Positions 1 to 9,642 of a stretch of DNA of 64,000 nucleotides are shown here, piece after piece. Under the pieces are notes generated by a model. It saw nothing but the letters and a program-made list of their open reading frames with translations, did not search any database and was not told the origin of the DNA. Position numbers and translations under genes: made by a program. Origin of the DNA: Streptomyces tauricus (GTDB lineage Bacteria > Actinomycetota > Actinomycetes > Streptomycetales > Streptomycetaceae); assembly GCF_014650955.1 (NCBI RefSeq), contig NZ_BMVY01000007.1, forward strand, positions 1-64,000. Reading direction: 5' to 3'. The stretch's first letter is position 1; each line of letters starts with the position of its first letter.

Positions 1-602
1 AAGACCTCGCGCACATCGGTGACGGAGTCGACCGCCTGAAGCAGCTCCCAGCCCTCGGCGTAAGCCTGCATCATGGCGTACTCGATGCCGTTGTGGACCA
101 TCTTGGAGAAGTGCCCGGCGCCGACCTTCCCGGCGTGCACGAACCCGGCGTCACCCTCCGGCTTGAGCGCGTCGAAAATCGGCTGCACCTTGGCGATGTG
201 CTCGGCGTCGCCGCCGACCATCAGCGCATAGCCGTTCTGCAGGCCCCACACGCCCCCTGAGACGCCGGCGTCGACGAAGCCGATGCCCTTCGCCTTCAGC
301 TCCTCGGAGTGCTTCTCGTCGTCCGTCCAGCGCGAGTTGCCGCCGTCCACGACCACGTCACCGGGCTCCAGCAGCTCGCCGAGCTCATCCACGGTGGACT
401 GCGTCGCGGCACCGGCCGGGACCATCACCCACACCACACGCGGCGCTTCGAGCTTGCCCACCAGCTCGCTCAGGCTGCTCACGTCGGCGAGCTCCGGGTT
501 GCGGTCGTAGCCGATGACGGTGTGGCCCGCGCGGCGGATGCGCTCGCGCATGTTGCCGCCCATCTTGCCGAGGCCGATGAGACCAAGCTGCATCGCAGTC
601 AT
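1..602 (-). CDS. gnd: 6-phosphogluconate dehydrogenase (decarboxylating), 3' end cut off by window
   Basis: Oxidises 6-phosphogluconate to ribulose-5-phosphate and CO2 with NAD(P)+ in the cytosolic oxidative pentose-phosphate branch. The visible 200 residues begin MTAMQLGLIGLGKMG, a Rossmann dinucleotide fold (GLGKMG). They also contain VDGGNSRW and DAGVSGG, which match the substrate-binding signature of the family, and end in the start of the helical domain. An internal Met three codons downstream (593) is an alternative start. The start lies 6 bp after the pgi stop, so it is the last visible gene of the operon. The C-terminus is outside the window, so the short (about 290 aa) and long family forms cannot be told apart. 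Confidence 0.93.
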   Translation of the reverse strand, partial: MTAMQLGLIGLGKMGGNMRERIRRAGHTVIGYDRNPELADVSSLSELVGKLEAPRVVWVMVPAGAATQSTVDELGELLEPGDVVVDGGNSRWTDDEKHSEELKAKGIGFVDAGVSGGVWGLQNGYALMVGGDAEHIAKVQPIFDALKPEGDAGFVHAGKVGAGHFSKMVHNGIEYAMMQAYAEGWELLQAVDSVTDVREV

Positions 603-608
603 GTCAGT

Positions 609-2258
609 TCACTTCTTCCGGAGAGTGCGGTACGTGGCCACGAGGGCGCTGGTGGAGGAGTCGAGGCCGGGGACGTCGGCGCCCTCGGTGAGGGCGGGTT
701 CGACGCGCTTGGCGAGGACCTTGCCGAGTTCGACGCCCCACTGGTCGAAGGAGTCGATGTTCCAGATCGCGCCCTGCACGAACACCTTGTGCTCGTAGAG
801 GGCGATGAGCTGGCCGAGGACCGAGGGGGTCAGCTCGCGGGCGAGGATCGTCGTCGTCGGGTGGTTGCCCTTGAACGTCTTGTGCGCCACCAGCTCCTCG
901 GGCACTCCCTCCGCCCGCACCTCCTCCGACGTCCTGCCGAAGGCCAGCGCCTGGCCCTGGGCGAAGAGGTTCGCCATCAACAGGTCGTGCTGGGCCGCGA
1001 GTTCGCCGCCCAGTTCGGCGACCGGGTTGACGAAGCCGATCAGGTCGGCCGGGATCGTCTTCGTGCCCTGGTGGATCAACTGGTAGTACGCGTGCTGCCC
1101 GTTGGTGCCGGGCGTGCCCCACACGACCGGGCCCGTCTGCCACTCGACGGGGTGTCCGTCCCGGTCCACGGACTTGCCGTTGGACTCCATGTCCAACTGC
1201 TGCAGGTACGCCGTGAACTTGGACAGGTAGTGCGAGTACGGCAGCACCGCGTGCGACTGCGCGTCGAAGAAGTTGCCGTACCAGACACCCAACAGGCCAA
1301 GGAGCAGCGGGGCGTTGGCCTCGGCGGGAGCCGTCCTGAAGTGCTCGTCGACGAGGTGGAAGCCGTCGAGCAGCTCCCGGAAGCGGTCAGGGCCGATCGC
1401 GATCATCAGCGACAGGCCGATCGCCGAGTCGAACGAGTACCGTCCGCCGACCCAGTCCCAGAACTCGAACATGTTCGCCGTGTCGATACCGAAGCCGGCG
1501 ACCTTCTCCGCGTTCGTCGACAGCGCCACGAAGTGCTTCGCCACGGCCGCCGGTTCATCGCCGAGCCCGGCGAGCAGCCAGGACCGCGCCGAGGTCGCGT
1601 TGGTGATCGTCTCGATGGTGGTGAACGTCTTCGAGGCGACGATGAACAGCGTCTCGGCCGGGTCCAGGTCCCGCACCGCCTCGTGCAGGTCGGCCCCGTC
1701 GACGTTCGACACGAACCGGACCGTCAGATCCCGGTCGGTGAACGCGCGCAGCGCGTCGTACGCCATCGCCGGGCCCAGGTCGGAGCCGCCGATGCCGATG
1801 TTGACGACGTTCTTGATGCGCTTGCCCGTGTGGCCGGTCCACTTGCCGGAGCGGACCTGCTCGGCGAAGCCGGCCATCCGGTCGAGCACGGCGTGCACCT
1901 TCGGCACGACGTTCTCGCCGTCGACCTCCACGACCGCGTCACGCGGGGCGCGCAGCGCGGTGTGCAGGACGGCCCGGTCCTCGGTGACGTTGATGCGCTC
2001 CCCGCGGAACATCGCGTCACGCAGTCCGAACACGTCGGTGGCGGTGGCGAGTTCCTGGAGCAGCGCGAGCGTCTCGTCGGTGATCAGGTGCTTCGAGTAG
2101 TCGATGTGCAGGTCGCCCACGCGCACGGTGTAACGCTCGGCGCGCTCCGGGTCCGTGGCGAACAGCTCACGCAACCGCGCGTGCAGGAAGGGGCCGGCCC
2201 GGTGGTCCTCCAGAGCGGTCCACTCGGGGCGGCGGGTGAGCTTCGGTGAGTCAGACAC
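609..2258 (-). CDS. pgi: Glucose-6-phosphate isomerase
   Basis: Interconverts glucose-6-phosphate and fructose-6-phosphate and so returns pentose-pathway fructose-6-phosphate to the oxidative branch. The 549-residue length is normal. Visible motifs are the sugar-phosphate loop GIGGSDLGP, the signature [24 protein letters not shown] with the catalytic Glu, and [12 protein letters not shown] with the catalytic His. The start is GTG with a GGGAGA ribosome site 6 bp upstream, and the gene overlaps the end of opcA by 8 bp. It is probably the second, pentose-cluster copy of pgi in the genome, which the window alone cannot show. Confidence 0.96.
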   Translation of the reverse strand: MSDSPKLTRRPEWTALEDHRAGPFLHARLRELFATDPERAERYTVRVGDLHIDYSKHLITDETLALLQELATATDVFGLRDAMFRGERINVTEDRAVLHTALRAPRDAVVEVDGENVVPKVHAVLDRMAGFAEQVRSGKWTGHTGKRIKNVVNIGIGGSDLGPAMAYDALRAFTDRDLTVRFVSNVDGADLHEAVRDLDPAETLFIVASKTFTTIETITNATSARSWLLAGLGDEPAAVAKHFVALSTNAEKVAGFGIDTANMFEFWDWVGGRYSFDSAIGLSLMIAIGPDRFRELLDGFHLVDEHFRTAPAEANAPLLLGLLGVWYGNFFDAQSHAVLPYSHYLSKFTAYLQQLDMESNGKSVDRDGHPVEWQTGPVVWGTPGTNGQHAYYQLIHQGTKTIPADLIGFVNPVAELGGELAAQHDLLMANLFAQGQALAFGRTSEEVRAEGVPEELVAHKTFKGNHPTTTILARELTPSVLGQLIALYEHKVFVQGAIWNIDSFDQWGVELGKVLAKRVEPALTEGADVPGLDSSTSALVATYRTLRKK

Positions 2259-3183
2259 GGCTCTCCCTCTGGGCGTCGTCCCCGTGCAGGGCGACGGCGT
2301 ACATCTCGTCCGCGTCGAGCCGCCGCAGTTCCTCGGCGATCAGCTCGGAGGTGCTGCGGACCTTCAGCGCGAGGGTGCGCGGCGGCTGGCCCGGCAGGGA
2401 CAGCGTCGCGAGGGGGCCCTCGGGGCGGTCGATGACGATCTCGCCGTTCTCGGTGCCGAGCTTCACGGCGGTGACCACGGGCCCCTCGGTGACGACCCGG
2501 TCGACCGAGACGCCGAGGCGGGCCTCCAGCCAGCGGGCCAGCAGTTCGGCGCTCGGGTTCTCGGCCTCACTCTCGACAGCAGCCGAGATGATCTTCGTGC
2601 GGGCCTGGTCGAGAGCGGCGGCGAGCATGGAACGCCACGGCGTCAGCCGGGTCCAGGCCAGGTCCGTGTCGCCCGGCGCGTACGCGGCGGCACGCGCCTC
2701 CAGGGCGTCCAGCGGGGTCTCCACGGCGTACATGTCGGTGATCCGGCGCTGTGCGAGGGCGCCCAGCGGGTCCTTCACCGGGACCTCCGGCGCGTCCACC
2801 GGCCACCAGACCACGACGGGCGCGTCCGGGAGCAGCAGCGGCAGGACCACCGAGTCGGCGTGGTCGGACACCTCGCCGTACAGCCGCAGGATGACCGTCT
2901 CACCCGTACCGGCGTCCGCGCCGACCCGTACCTCGGCGTCGAGGTGGGAGTTCGTGCGGTCGCGCGGGGTGCGGGCGTGCCGCTTGATGACGACCAGGGT
3001 GCGCGAGGGGTGCTCGTGCGAGGCCTCCTCGGCCGCCTTGATCGAGTCGTACGCGTTCTCCTCGTCCGTCACGATGACCATCGTCAGGACCATGCCCACG
3101 GCTGGCGTGCCGATGGCGCGGCGACCCTGCACGAGGGCCTTGTTGATCTTGCTTGCCGTGGTGTCGGTCAGGTCGATCTTCAT
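2251..3183 (-). CDS. opcA: Glucose-6-phosphate dehydrogenase assembly protein OpcA
   Basis: OpcA-family proteins assemble or activate glucose-6-phosphate dehydrogenase in cyanobacteria and actinobacteria. The 310-residue protein starts [17 protein letters not shown], typical of the actinobacterial form, and has the conserved segment [11 protein letters not shown]. It has no signal peptide or membrane segment, so it is cytosolic. Its ATG overlaps the zwf stop by 4 bp (ATGA), which fits translational coupling to its partner enzyme. The assignment rests on sequence and on its position directly after zwf. Confidence 0.93.
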   Translation of the reverse strand: MKIDLTDTTASKINKALVQGRRAIGTPAVGMVLTMVIVTDEENAYDSIKAAEEASHEHPSRTLVVIKRHARTPRDRTNSHLDAEVRVGADAGTGETVILRLYGEVSDHADSVVLPLLLPDAPVVVWWPVDAPEVPVKDPLGALAQRRITDMYAVETPLDALEARAAAYAPGDTDLAWTRLTPWRSMLAAALDQARTKIISAAVESEAENPSAELLARWLEARLGVSVDRVVTEGPVVTAVKLGTENGEIVIDRPEGPLATLSLPGQPPRTLALKVRSTSELIAEELRRLDADEMYAVALHGDDAQRESRV

Positions 3184-5210
3184 GGCCTGCGCCAGCTCCG
3201 TCCGTCTCGTGCGAGCATCTCGTCGGCTTCCCCGGGACCCCAGGTGCCCGAGGCGTACTGCGCGGGTTTGCCGTGCGTGTCCCAGTAGTCCTCGATCGGG
3301 TCGAGGATCTTCCAGGACTCTTCCACCTCCTGGTGGCGGGGGAAGAGGTTGGCGTCGCCGAGCAGTACATCCAGGATCAGGCGTTCGTACGCCTCCGGGC
3401 TGGACTCCGTGAACGACTCGCCGTACGCGAAGTCCATCGACACGTCCCGGATCTCCATCGACGTACCCGGCACCTTCGATCCGAAGCGCACCGTCATGCC
3501 CTCGTCGGGCTGGACGCGGATGACGATCGCGTTCGCGCCGAGTTCCTCGGTGGCGGTGGAGTCGAAGGGGGAGTGCGGGGCGCGCTGGAAGACGACGGCG
3601 ATCTCGGTGACGCGGCGGCCCAGGCGCTTGCCGGTGCGCAGATAGAAGGGGACGCCCGCCCAGCGGCGGTTGTCGACCTCCAGCTTGACGGCCGCGTACG
3701 TGTCGGTCGTCGAACCGGGGTCGATGCCGTCCTCGTCGAGGTATCCCTGCACCTTCTCGCCGCCCTGCCAGCCGGTCGCGTACTGGCCGCGGACCGTGTG
3801 CTCGCCCAGGTTCTCCGGCAGCTTGACCGACTTGAGGACCTTGAGCTTCTCCGTGAGCAGCGAGTCGGCGTCGAAGGCGATGGGTTCCTCCATCGCGGTC
3901 AGCGCCATCAGCTGCAGCAGGTGGTTCTGGATGACGTCACGGGCGGACCCGATGCCGTCGTAGTAGCCCGCGCGGCCTCCGATGCCGATGTCCTCGGCCA
4001 TCGTGATCTGTACGTGGTCGACGTACGACCGGTTCCAGATGGGCTCGTACATCTGATTGGCGAAGCGGAGCGCCAGGATGTTCTGGACGGTCTCCTTGCC
4101 GAGGTAGTGGTCGATCCGGAACACCTGCTCCGGGTCGAACACCTCGTGCACCACGCGGTTCAGCTCGCGCGCGCTCTTCAGGTCGCGGCCGAACGGCTTC
4201 TCGATCACCCCGCGCCGCCAGGAACCCGCGGGAGCCTCGGCGAGCCCGTGCTTCTTGAGCTGCTTGACCACCTTGGGGAAGAACTTCGGCGGTACGGAGA
4301 GGTAGAAGGCGTAGTTGCCGCTGGTGCCCCGGGACTTGTCCAACTCGTCGACCGCGGCGCGCAGTTGCTCGAACGCCTGGTCGTCGTCGAAGTCACCCGG
4401 GATGAACCGCATGCCCTCGGCGAGCTGCTGCCAGACCTCCTCGCGGAACTCGGTGCGCGCGTGGTCGCGGACCGAGTCGTGCACGATCTGGGCGAAGTCC
4501 TCGTCCTCCCAGTCACGCCGGGCGAACCCGACGAGGGAGAAGCCGGGCGGCAGCAGACCGCGGTTGGCCAGGTCGTAGACGGCCGGCATGAGCTTCTTGC
4601 GCGACAGGTCACCCGTCACACCGAAGATGACGAGCCCGGAGGGCCCGGCGATCTTCGGCAGCCGCCGGTCCTGAGGATCACGAAGGGGATTGACCCACCC
4701 GTCACCATGCTCCAGCACCTCGACGAGCGACTGAGGCGCGAGATCGGCGGCGGTGGCGTCCACGGCAACGTCCGCCACCGCGGCCGAGCTGCCCGCAGCG
4801 GCGGCCTCGGCACGCACCGGAGCGGCCTTCTTGGCCCCGGCGGCGCCGGCGGTACCCGCCGCCTTCGTGGCACCCGTGCTCTTGGCAGCACCGGCTGCCT
4901 TCTTGGCACCGGCGGCCTTCGAGGCAGCAGCCCTACTCGAACCCGCGGCCTTCGAAGCACCCGCGGTCTTACTCGCGCCCGCGGACTTCGTGGCGCCGGC
5001 CGACTTGGTGGCGCCCGTGGCCTTCGCCGCGCCCGCAGACTTCACCGCACCCGCCGTCTTCTTGGCGCCCGTGGCCTTCGTCGCGCCCGCCGTCTTCTTG
5101 GCGGGCGGCGTCGCCGCCTTCTTGCGCCTTCCGGCCGGGGCGGAGGCCGCCGGGGCCGTGTCCGGCGCCGGCGTCTCCGTCGGGGTTCCCTCGGGAGGGT
5201 TCTTGCTCAT
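3180..5210 (-). CDS. zwf: Glucose-6-phosphate dehydrogenase with a long Lys/Ala/Gly hexapeptide-repeat N-terminus
   Basis: Catalyses NADP+-dependent oxidation of glucose-6-phosphate to 6-phosphogluconolactone. The catalytic core starts near residue 165 and carries the nucleotide motif [10 protein letters not shown] (about 196-205), the active-site segment [13 protein letters not shown], and the usual C-terminus. At 676 residues it is about 165 longer than the roughly 510 expected. The extra part holds about 14 hexapeptide units of the type K-x-A-G-A-x (K39 to about 127), strongly basic and Ala-rich, like histone-H1-type or HU-tail sequence. No ATG lies between the start and the core, but in-frame GTG codons near [10 protein letters not shown] could give a normal-length protein. 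It is coupled to tal (4-bp overlap) and opcA (4-bp overlap). Confidence 0.94.
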   Translation of the reverse strand: MSKNPPEGTPTETPAPDTAPAASAPAGRRKKAATPPAKKTAGATKATGAKKTAGAVKSAGAAKATGATKSAGATKSAGASKTAGASKAAGSSRAAASKAAGAKKAAGAAKSTGATKAAGTAGAAGAKKAAPVRAEAAAAGSSAAVADVAVDATAADLAPQSLVEVLEHGDGWVNPLRDPQDRRLPKIAGPSGLVIFGVTGDLSRKKLMPAVYDLANRGLLPPGFSLVGFARRDWEDEDFAQIVHDSVRDHARTEFREEVWQQLAEGMRFIPGDFDDDQAFEQLRAAVDELDKSRGTSGNYAFYLSVPPKFFPKVVKQLKKHGLAEAPAGSWRRGVIEKPFGRDLKSARELNRVVHEVFDPEQVFRIDHYLGKETVQNILALRFANQMYEPIWNRSYVDHVQITMAEDIGIGGRAGYYDGIGSARDVIQNHLLQLMALTAMEEPIAFDADSLLTEKLKVLKSVKLPENLGEHTVRGQYATGWQGGEKVQGYLDEDGIDPGSTTDTYAAVKLEVDNRRWAGVPFYLRTGKRLGRRVTEIAVVFQRAPHSPFDSTATEELGANAIVIRVQPDEGMTVRFGSKVPGTSMEIRDVSMDFAYGESFTESSPEAYERLILDVLLGDANLFPRHQEVEESWKILDPIEDYWDTHGKPAQYASGTWGPGEADEMLARDGRSWRRP

Positions 5211-6352
5211 TCGCCGTCAACTCCCTTGCTGTTGAGCGAGACCGTGACCGCGTCCAGCAGCTCGTCCCAGGCCACCGCGAACTTCGCGACACCCTCGGTC
5301 TCCAGCTGCCCGACGACCTCGTCGTACGAGATGCCCTGCTTCTCGACGGCGTCCAGGTCCGCGCGGGCCTGGGCGTAGCCGCCGCTCACCGTGTCGCCGC
5401 GGATCTCGCCGTGGTCGGCGGTGGCGTTCAGCGTGCCCTCGGGCATCGTGTTGACCGTGCCGGGGGCGACCAGCTCGTCGACGTACAGCGTGTCCTTGTA
5501 GGACGGGTCCTTGACGCCGGTCGAGGCCCACAGCGGGCGCTGCTTGTTGGCGCGGGCGCCATCGAGGGCGTTCCAGCGCTCACCGTCGAAGACCTGCTCG
5601 TACGCCTCGTACGCGAGCCGCGCGTTGGCGAGCGCCGCCTTGCCCTTGAGGGCGAGGGCCTCGTCCGTGCCGAGCTTCGTCAGCCGCTTGTCGATCTCGC
5701 TGTCGACGCGGGAGACGAAGAAGGAGGCGACGGAGTGGATGGTGGCGAGGTCGAGGCCCTTGGCCCGGGCCTTCTCCAGGCCGGCCAGGTAGGCGTCCAT
5801 GACCTCGCGGTAGCGCTCCAGCGAGAAGATCAGCGTGACGTTGACGCTGATGCCGAGGCCGATGACCTCGGTGATCGCGGGCAGCCCGGCCTTGGTCGCC
5901 GGGATCTTGATCATGACGTTCGGGCGGTCGACCAGCCAGGCGAGCTGCTTGGCCTCGGCGACCGTCGCCTTCGTGTCGTGGGCCAGGCGCGGGTCGACCT
6001 CGATGGAGACCCGCCCGTCCCGGCCGCCGGTCCCGTCGTACACGGGCCGCAGTATGTCGGCGGCGGCGCGGACGTCTGCGGTGGTCATCATCCGGACGGC
6101 CTCGTCGACCGTGACGCGGCGGGCCGCGAGGTCGGCGAGCTGCTCCTCGTACCCCTCGCCCGAGCCGATCGCCGCCTGGAAGATGGAGGGGTTGGTGGTG
6201 ACGCCGACGACGTGCCGGGTCTCGATGAGTTCGGCGAGGTTGCCGGACGTGATGCGCTTACGGGACAGGTCGTCGAGCCAGATGGAGACGCCTTCGCCGG
6301 AGAGGGTCTTCAACGGTTCCGCGGTGGTGATTGTCTGGGTCACAGTGATCAT
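5207..6352 (-). CDS. tal: Transaldolase
   Basis: Transfers a dihydroxyacetone unit between sedoheptulose-7-phosphate and glyceraldehyde-3-phosphate in the non-oxidative pentose-phosphate branch. Motifs are [23 protein letters not shown], the Schiff-base lysine segment [10 protein letters not shown], and [11 protein letters not shown]. The 381-residue length is usual for the actinobacterial class. The ATG at 6352 is directly preceded by AAGGAAG. A GTG three codons later (6343) has better spacing from that site and may be the real start. The tkt stop is 19 bp upstream, and the 3' end overlaps zwf by 4 bp. Confidence 0.95.
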   Translation of the reverse strand: MITVTQTITTAEPLKTLSGEGVSIWLDDLSRKRITSGNLAELIETRHVVGVTTNPSIFQAAIGSGEGYEEQLADLAARRVTVDEAVRMMTTADVRAAADILRPVYDGTGGRDGRVSIEVDPRLAHDTKATVAEAKQLAWLVDRPNVMIKIPATKAGLPAITEVIGLGISVNVTLIFSLERYREVMDAYLAGLEKARAKGLDLATIHSVASFFVSRVDSEIDKRLTKLGTDEALALKGKAALANARLAYEAYEQVFDGERWNALDGARANKQRPLWASTGVKDPSYKDTLYVDELVAPGTVNTMPEGTLNATADHGEIRGDTVSGGYAQARADLDAVEKQGISYDEVVGQLETEGVAKFAVAWDELLDAVTVSLNSKGVDGE

Positions 6353-6371
6353 CTTCCTTGATGCGGGGGAA

Positions 6372-8477
6372 TCAACCGCGGAACGCGGTCGGGCCATCGG
6401 TCGACCGGAGAGCGGCCCGCGCGGACGCGGCGACGTTCTCGGCGGTGAAGCCGTACTCGGCGAACAGGATCTTGGCGTCGGCGGAGGCGCCGAAGTGCTC
6501 CAGGGAGACGATGCGTCCGGCGTCGCCGACGTACCGGTACCAGGTGAGCCCGATGCCCGCCTCGACCGCCACGCGGGCCTTCACGGCTGTCGGCAGGACA
6601 CTCTCCCGGTACTCGGCGGACTGCTCCTCGAACCACTCCACGGACGGCATCGACACCACACGGGTGCCCACTCCCTCGGCTTCCAACTGCTCGCGTGCCG
6701 CCACGGCGAGCTGCACCTCGGAGCCGGTCGCGATGAGGATCACGTCGGGCACCTCGGTGGAGGAGTCGCGCAGAACGTAACCGCCCTTGGCCGCGTCGGC
6801 GTTGGCCTCGTACGTCGGTACACCCTGACGGGTGAGGGCCAGGCCGTGCGGGGCCGGGTTCACCGCGTGCCGCCGGGTGATCTCGGCCCAGGCGACCGCG
6901 GTCTCGTTGGCGTCGGCCGGGCGCACGATGTTCAGTCCGGGGATGGCACGCAGCGAGGCGAGGTGCTCGACCGGCTGGTGGGTCGGGCCGTCCTCGCCGA
7001 GACCGATGGAGTCGTGCGTCCACACGTAGGTCACGGGGAGCTGCATGAGGGCGGACAGGCGGACGGCGTTGCGCATGTAGTCGGAGAACACCAGGAAGGT
7101 GCCGCCGTAGATACGGGTGTTGCCGTGCAGCGCGATGCCGTTCATCTCCGCGGCCATGGAGTGCTCGCGGATACCGAAGTGGATCGTGCGCCCGTACGGG
7201 TCCGCCTCGGGGAGCGGGTTGCCCTTGGGGAGGAACGACGATGTCTTGTCGATCGTCGTGTTGTTCGAACCGGCCAGGTCGGCCGAGCCGCCCCACAGCT
7301 CGGGGAGTACGCCGCCGAGGGCCTGGAGGACCTTGCCGGAGGCCGCGCGGGTCGCCACGGACGTGCCGGCCTCGAACACCGGCAGCGCGCTCTCCCAGCC
7401 CTCGGGCAGCTGTCCGGCCACGATCCGGTCGAAGAGCTTCGCGTGCTCCGGCTGCGCGGCACGCCACTCGGCGAGCCGCTTGTTCCACTCGGCGTGCGCG
7501 TCCGCGCCGCGGTCGAGGGCGCGGCGGGCGTGGTTCAGGACCTCGTCCGACACCGCGAAGGACTGCTCGGGGTCGAAGCCCAGCAGCCGCTTGGTGGCCG
7601 CGATCTCCTCCGCGCCGAGCGCCGAGCCGTGCGAGGCCTCGGTGTTCCGCGCGTTCGGGGCGGGCCAGGCGATGATCGTGCGCATCGCGATGATCGAGGG
7701 ACGCCCGGTCTCGTTCCTGGCGGCGGTCAGGGCCTCGTACAGCGCGTGCACGTCGATGTCACCGGCCGTGTCGCCGTCCGTCGAGGGCTCGATCCGCTGT
7801 ACGTGCCAGCCGTACGCCTCGTACCGCTTCAGCACGTCCTCGGAGAAGGCCGTGGCGGTGTCGCCCTCGATCGAGATGTGGTTGTCGTCGTAGAGGAAGA
7901 CGAGGTTGCCGAGCTTCTGGTGACCGGCCAGCGAGGACGCCTCGGCGGAGATGCCCTCCTCCAGGTCGCCGTCGGAGACGATGCCCCAGATGGTGTGGTC
8001 GAAGGGGGACTCGCCCTCGGGGGCGTCCGGGTCGAAGAGGCCGCGCTCGTAGCGGGCGGCCATCGCCATGCCCACCGCGTTGGCGAGGCCCTGGCCGAGC
8101 GGTCCCGTGGTGGTCTCTACGCCGGCCGTGTGGCCGTACTCGGGGTGTCCCGGCGTCTTCGAGCCGTGGGTGCGGAACGCCTTCAGGTCGTCCAGCTCCA
8201 GCTCGTAGCCGGAGAGGAAGAGCTGGGTGTACAGCGTCAGCGAGGTGTGGCCGGGGGAGAGGACGAAGCGGTCGCGGCCGGTCCACTCAGGGTCGGCGGG
8301 GTCGTGACGCATCACCTTCTGAAAGAGGGTGTACGCGGCCGGGGCCAGACTCATCGCGGTGCCGGGGTGGCCGTTGCCGACCTTCTGCACGGCGTCCGCC
8401 GCCAGCAGACGGGCCGTGTCGACGGCTCGCCGGTCCAGATCGGTCCACTCAAAGCCGTCAGCTGTATGCGCGCTCAT
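6372..8477 (-). CDS. tkt: Transketolase
   Basis: Thiamine-diphosphate enzyme that moves two-carbon ketol units between sugar phosphates and is the first gene of the pentose-phosphate operon. The 701-residue protein has the N-terminal substrate motif [13 protein letters not shown], the TPP/Mg site SDGDLEEG followed by YDDNHIS, the pyrimidine-domain segment [14 protein letters not shown], and [17 protein letters not shown] chose the ATG at 8477 because GAGG sits 11 bp upstream; a TTG at 8486 is in frame but too close to that site. A divergent AraC-type gene and a perfect palindrome lie upstream, so this promoter may be regulated. Confidence 0.96.
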   Translation of the reverse strand: MSAHTADGFEWTDLDRRAVDTARLLAADAVQKVGNGHPGTAMSLAPAAYTLFQKVMRHDPADPEWTGRDRFVLSPGHTSLTLYTQLFLSGYELELDDLKAFRTHGSKTPGHPEYGHTAGVETTTGPLGQGLANAVGMAMAARYERGLFDPDAPEGESPFDHTIWGIVSDGDLEEGISAEASSLAGHQKLGNLVFLYDDNHISIEGDTATAFSEDVLKRYEAYGWHVQRIEPSTDGDTAGDIDVHALYEALTAARNETGRPSIIAMRTIIAWPAPNARNTEASHGSALGAEEIAATKRLLGFDPEQSFAVSDEVLNHARRALDRGADAHAEWNKRLAEWRAAQPEHAKLFDRIVAGQLPEGWESALPVFEAGTSVATRAASGKVLQALGGVLPELWGGSADLAGSNNTTIDKTSSFLPKGNPLPEADPYGRTIHFGIREHSMAAEMNGIALHGNTRIYGGTFLVFSDYMRNAVRLSALMQLPVTYVWTHDSIGLGEDGPTHQPVEHLASLRAIPGLNIVRPADANETAVAWAEITRRHAVNPAPHGLALTRQGVPTYEANADAAKGGYVLRDSSTEVPDVILIATGSEVQLAVAAREQLEAEGVGTRVVSMPSVEWFEEQSAEYRESVLPTAVKARVAVEAGIGLTWYRYVGDAGRIVSLEHFGASADAKILFAEYGFTAENVAASARAALRSTDGPTAFRG

Positions 8478-8529
8478 CTTCAACAAATCCTCACCGGAAG
8501 CCCGATAACTGCTCTGATGCCTTCAACCT

Positions 8530-8546
8530 TAAAAGTCAGACTTTTA
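8530..8546. promoter_or_regulatory. 17-bp palindrome between tkt and the AraC-type gene
   Basis: TAAAAGTC-A-GACTTTTA is a perfect inverted repeat with 8-bp arms around one central base. It is strikingly AT-rich for this genome. It lies 53 bp upstream of the tkt start and 18 bp upstream of the GTG start of the divergent regulator. The position fits an operator controlling one or both genes. Which protein binds is not visible: AraC proteins usually bind direct repeats, so a different dimeric repressor is also possible. Confidence 0.55.
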
Positions 8547-8563
8547 CTGGGGAAGGTGCCCCT

Positions 8564-9541
8564 GTGTCAGCCTTTGGTGAAAGTGGGACAACGACCACGG
8601 GGCCGAGCCGGTATGAGAAGGACATGAAGGACACAAGCACCCAATACGAAGACGGAGCAGGCGGACAGGGGCACAGCCGGACCGGGATCAGGACTTTCCC
8701 CTTCCCCGTCGACCTCAGCGTCCTCGGCGTGGGCATGCAGGTGGGCCCGATGGAAGCAGGCCGCAGCTGGCATTCGGGTGAACAGATCGAGCGCGTCCAC
8801 CGCATCGACTTCCACGTGGTCCTGCTCTTCCGGGGCGGCCCCGTGCGGCACATGATCGACTTCGACGAGTACGAGGCCGGTGACGGCGAGATCCTGTGGA
8901 TCCGGCCCGGTCAGGTGCACCGCTTCTCCTCGGCGGCGGACTACCGCGGCACCGCCCTGATCATGCAGCCGGGCTTCCTGCCCCGCGCCACCGTCGAGGC
9001 GACCGGCCTCTACCGCTACGACCTGCCCCCGCTGCTGCGCCCCGACCGGGACCAGCTCACCGCGCTGGAGAACTCTCTCGCCCAGCTGGAGCGCGAGTAC
9101 GTCGACACGGGCACCCTGCCGCTCAGCCTGCACACCGCCGTGCTGCGGCACACCCTCAGCGCGTTCCTGCTGCGGCTGGCCCATCTGGCGGCCGGCGCGG
9201 CCGACGCGGCCCACGCGCGGGCCGACAGCACCTTCACCCGGTTCCGCGAGGCCGTCGAGAAGGGCTTCGTCACCAACCACAGCGTCAGCGCCTACGCCGA
9301 CGCGCTCGGCTACTCCCGGCGCACCCTCGTCCGCGCGGTCCGCGCCGCGACCGGCGAGACCCCCAAGGGCTTCATCGACAAGCGGGTCGTCCTGGAGGCG
9401 AAGCGCCTGCTGGCCCACACGGACATGCCGATCGGCCGCATCGGCGCCGTCGTGGGCTTCCCGGACGCGGCCAACTTCTCCAAGTTCTTCACCCAGCACA
9501 CGGGCACGACACCGGTGGCGTTCCGGGCGGAACTGCGCTGA
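8564..9541 (+). CDS. AraC-family transcriptional regulator with N-terminal cupin-like sensor
   Basis: Predicted cytosolic DNA-binding regulator of 325 residues. The first half (about 55-160) contains HMIDFDEYEAGDGEILWIRPGQVHRF with typical cupin turns (GDGE, PGQVH). The last hundred residues form the double helix-turn-helix of the AraC/XylS family (SVSAYADALGYSRRTLVRAV; IGRIGAVVGFPDAANFSKFF). The GTG start has GGGGAAGG 8 bp upstream; an in-frame ATG at 8624 with AGAAGG nearby would give a 305-residue form. It is divergent from the tkt operon across the palindrome at 8530-8546, so control of that operon or of itself is a reasonable inference. The ligand is unknown. Confidence 0.9.
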   Translation: MSAFGESGTTTTGPSRYEKDMKDTSTQYEDGAGGQGHSRTGIRTFPFPVDLSVLGVGMQVGPMEAGRSWHSGEQIERVHRIDFHVVLLFRGGPVRHMIDFDEYEAGDGEILWIRPGQVHRFSSAADYRGTALIMQPGFLPRATVEATGLYRYDLPPLLRPDRDQLTALENSLAQLEREYVDTGTLPLSLHTAVLRHTLSAFLLRLAHLAAGAADAAHARADSTFTRFREAVEKGFVTNHSVSAYADALGYSRRTLVRAVRAATGETPKGFIDKRVVLEAKRLLAHTDMPIGRIGAVVGFPDAANFSKFFTQHTGTTPVAFRAELR

Positions 9542-9576
9542 GACGCCGTGACCGCGCTGGTACGCAGGTGCCGGTA

Positions 9577-9620
9577 CGCAGGTGGAGGGGCGGCCCGTCC
9601 GGGCGGCCCCTCCACCTGCG
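9577..9620. terminator. Bidirectional hairpin terminator between convergent genes
   Basis: A long stem pairs CGCAGGTGGAGGGGC with GCCCCTCCACCTGCG, continues past one mismatch with GCCCG/CGGGC, and closes on a tiny loop. It lies between the stop of the AraC gene (9541) and the stop of the convergent GH16 gene (9643). No U-tract is present, which is common for high-GC actinobacterial terminators. The sequence GGTACGCAGGTG just before it is directly repeated. Confidence 0.8.
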
Positions 9621-9642
9621 CGTGACTGTCGCGACTCCGCCC

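Noticed and set aside
309..2249. Long open frame antisense to pgi (646 residues)
   Set aside because: It mirrors a certain glucose-6-phosphate isomerase gene; high G+C in third positions removes stops on the other strand, and the translation is Arg/Val/Glu-rich with no motifs.
5835..8627. 930-residue open frame antisense to tkt and tal
   Set aside because: Same shadow effect; both sense genes have complete family motifs.
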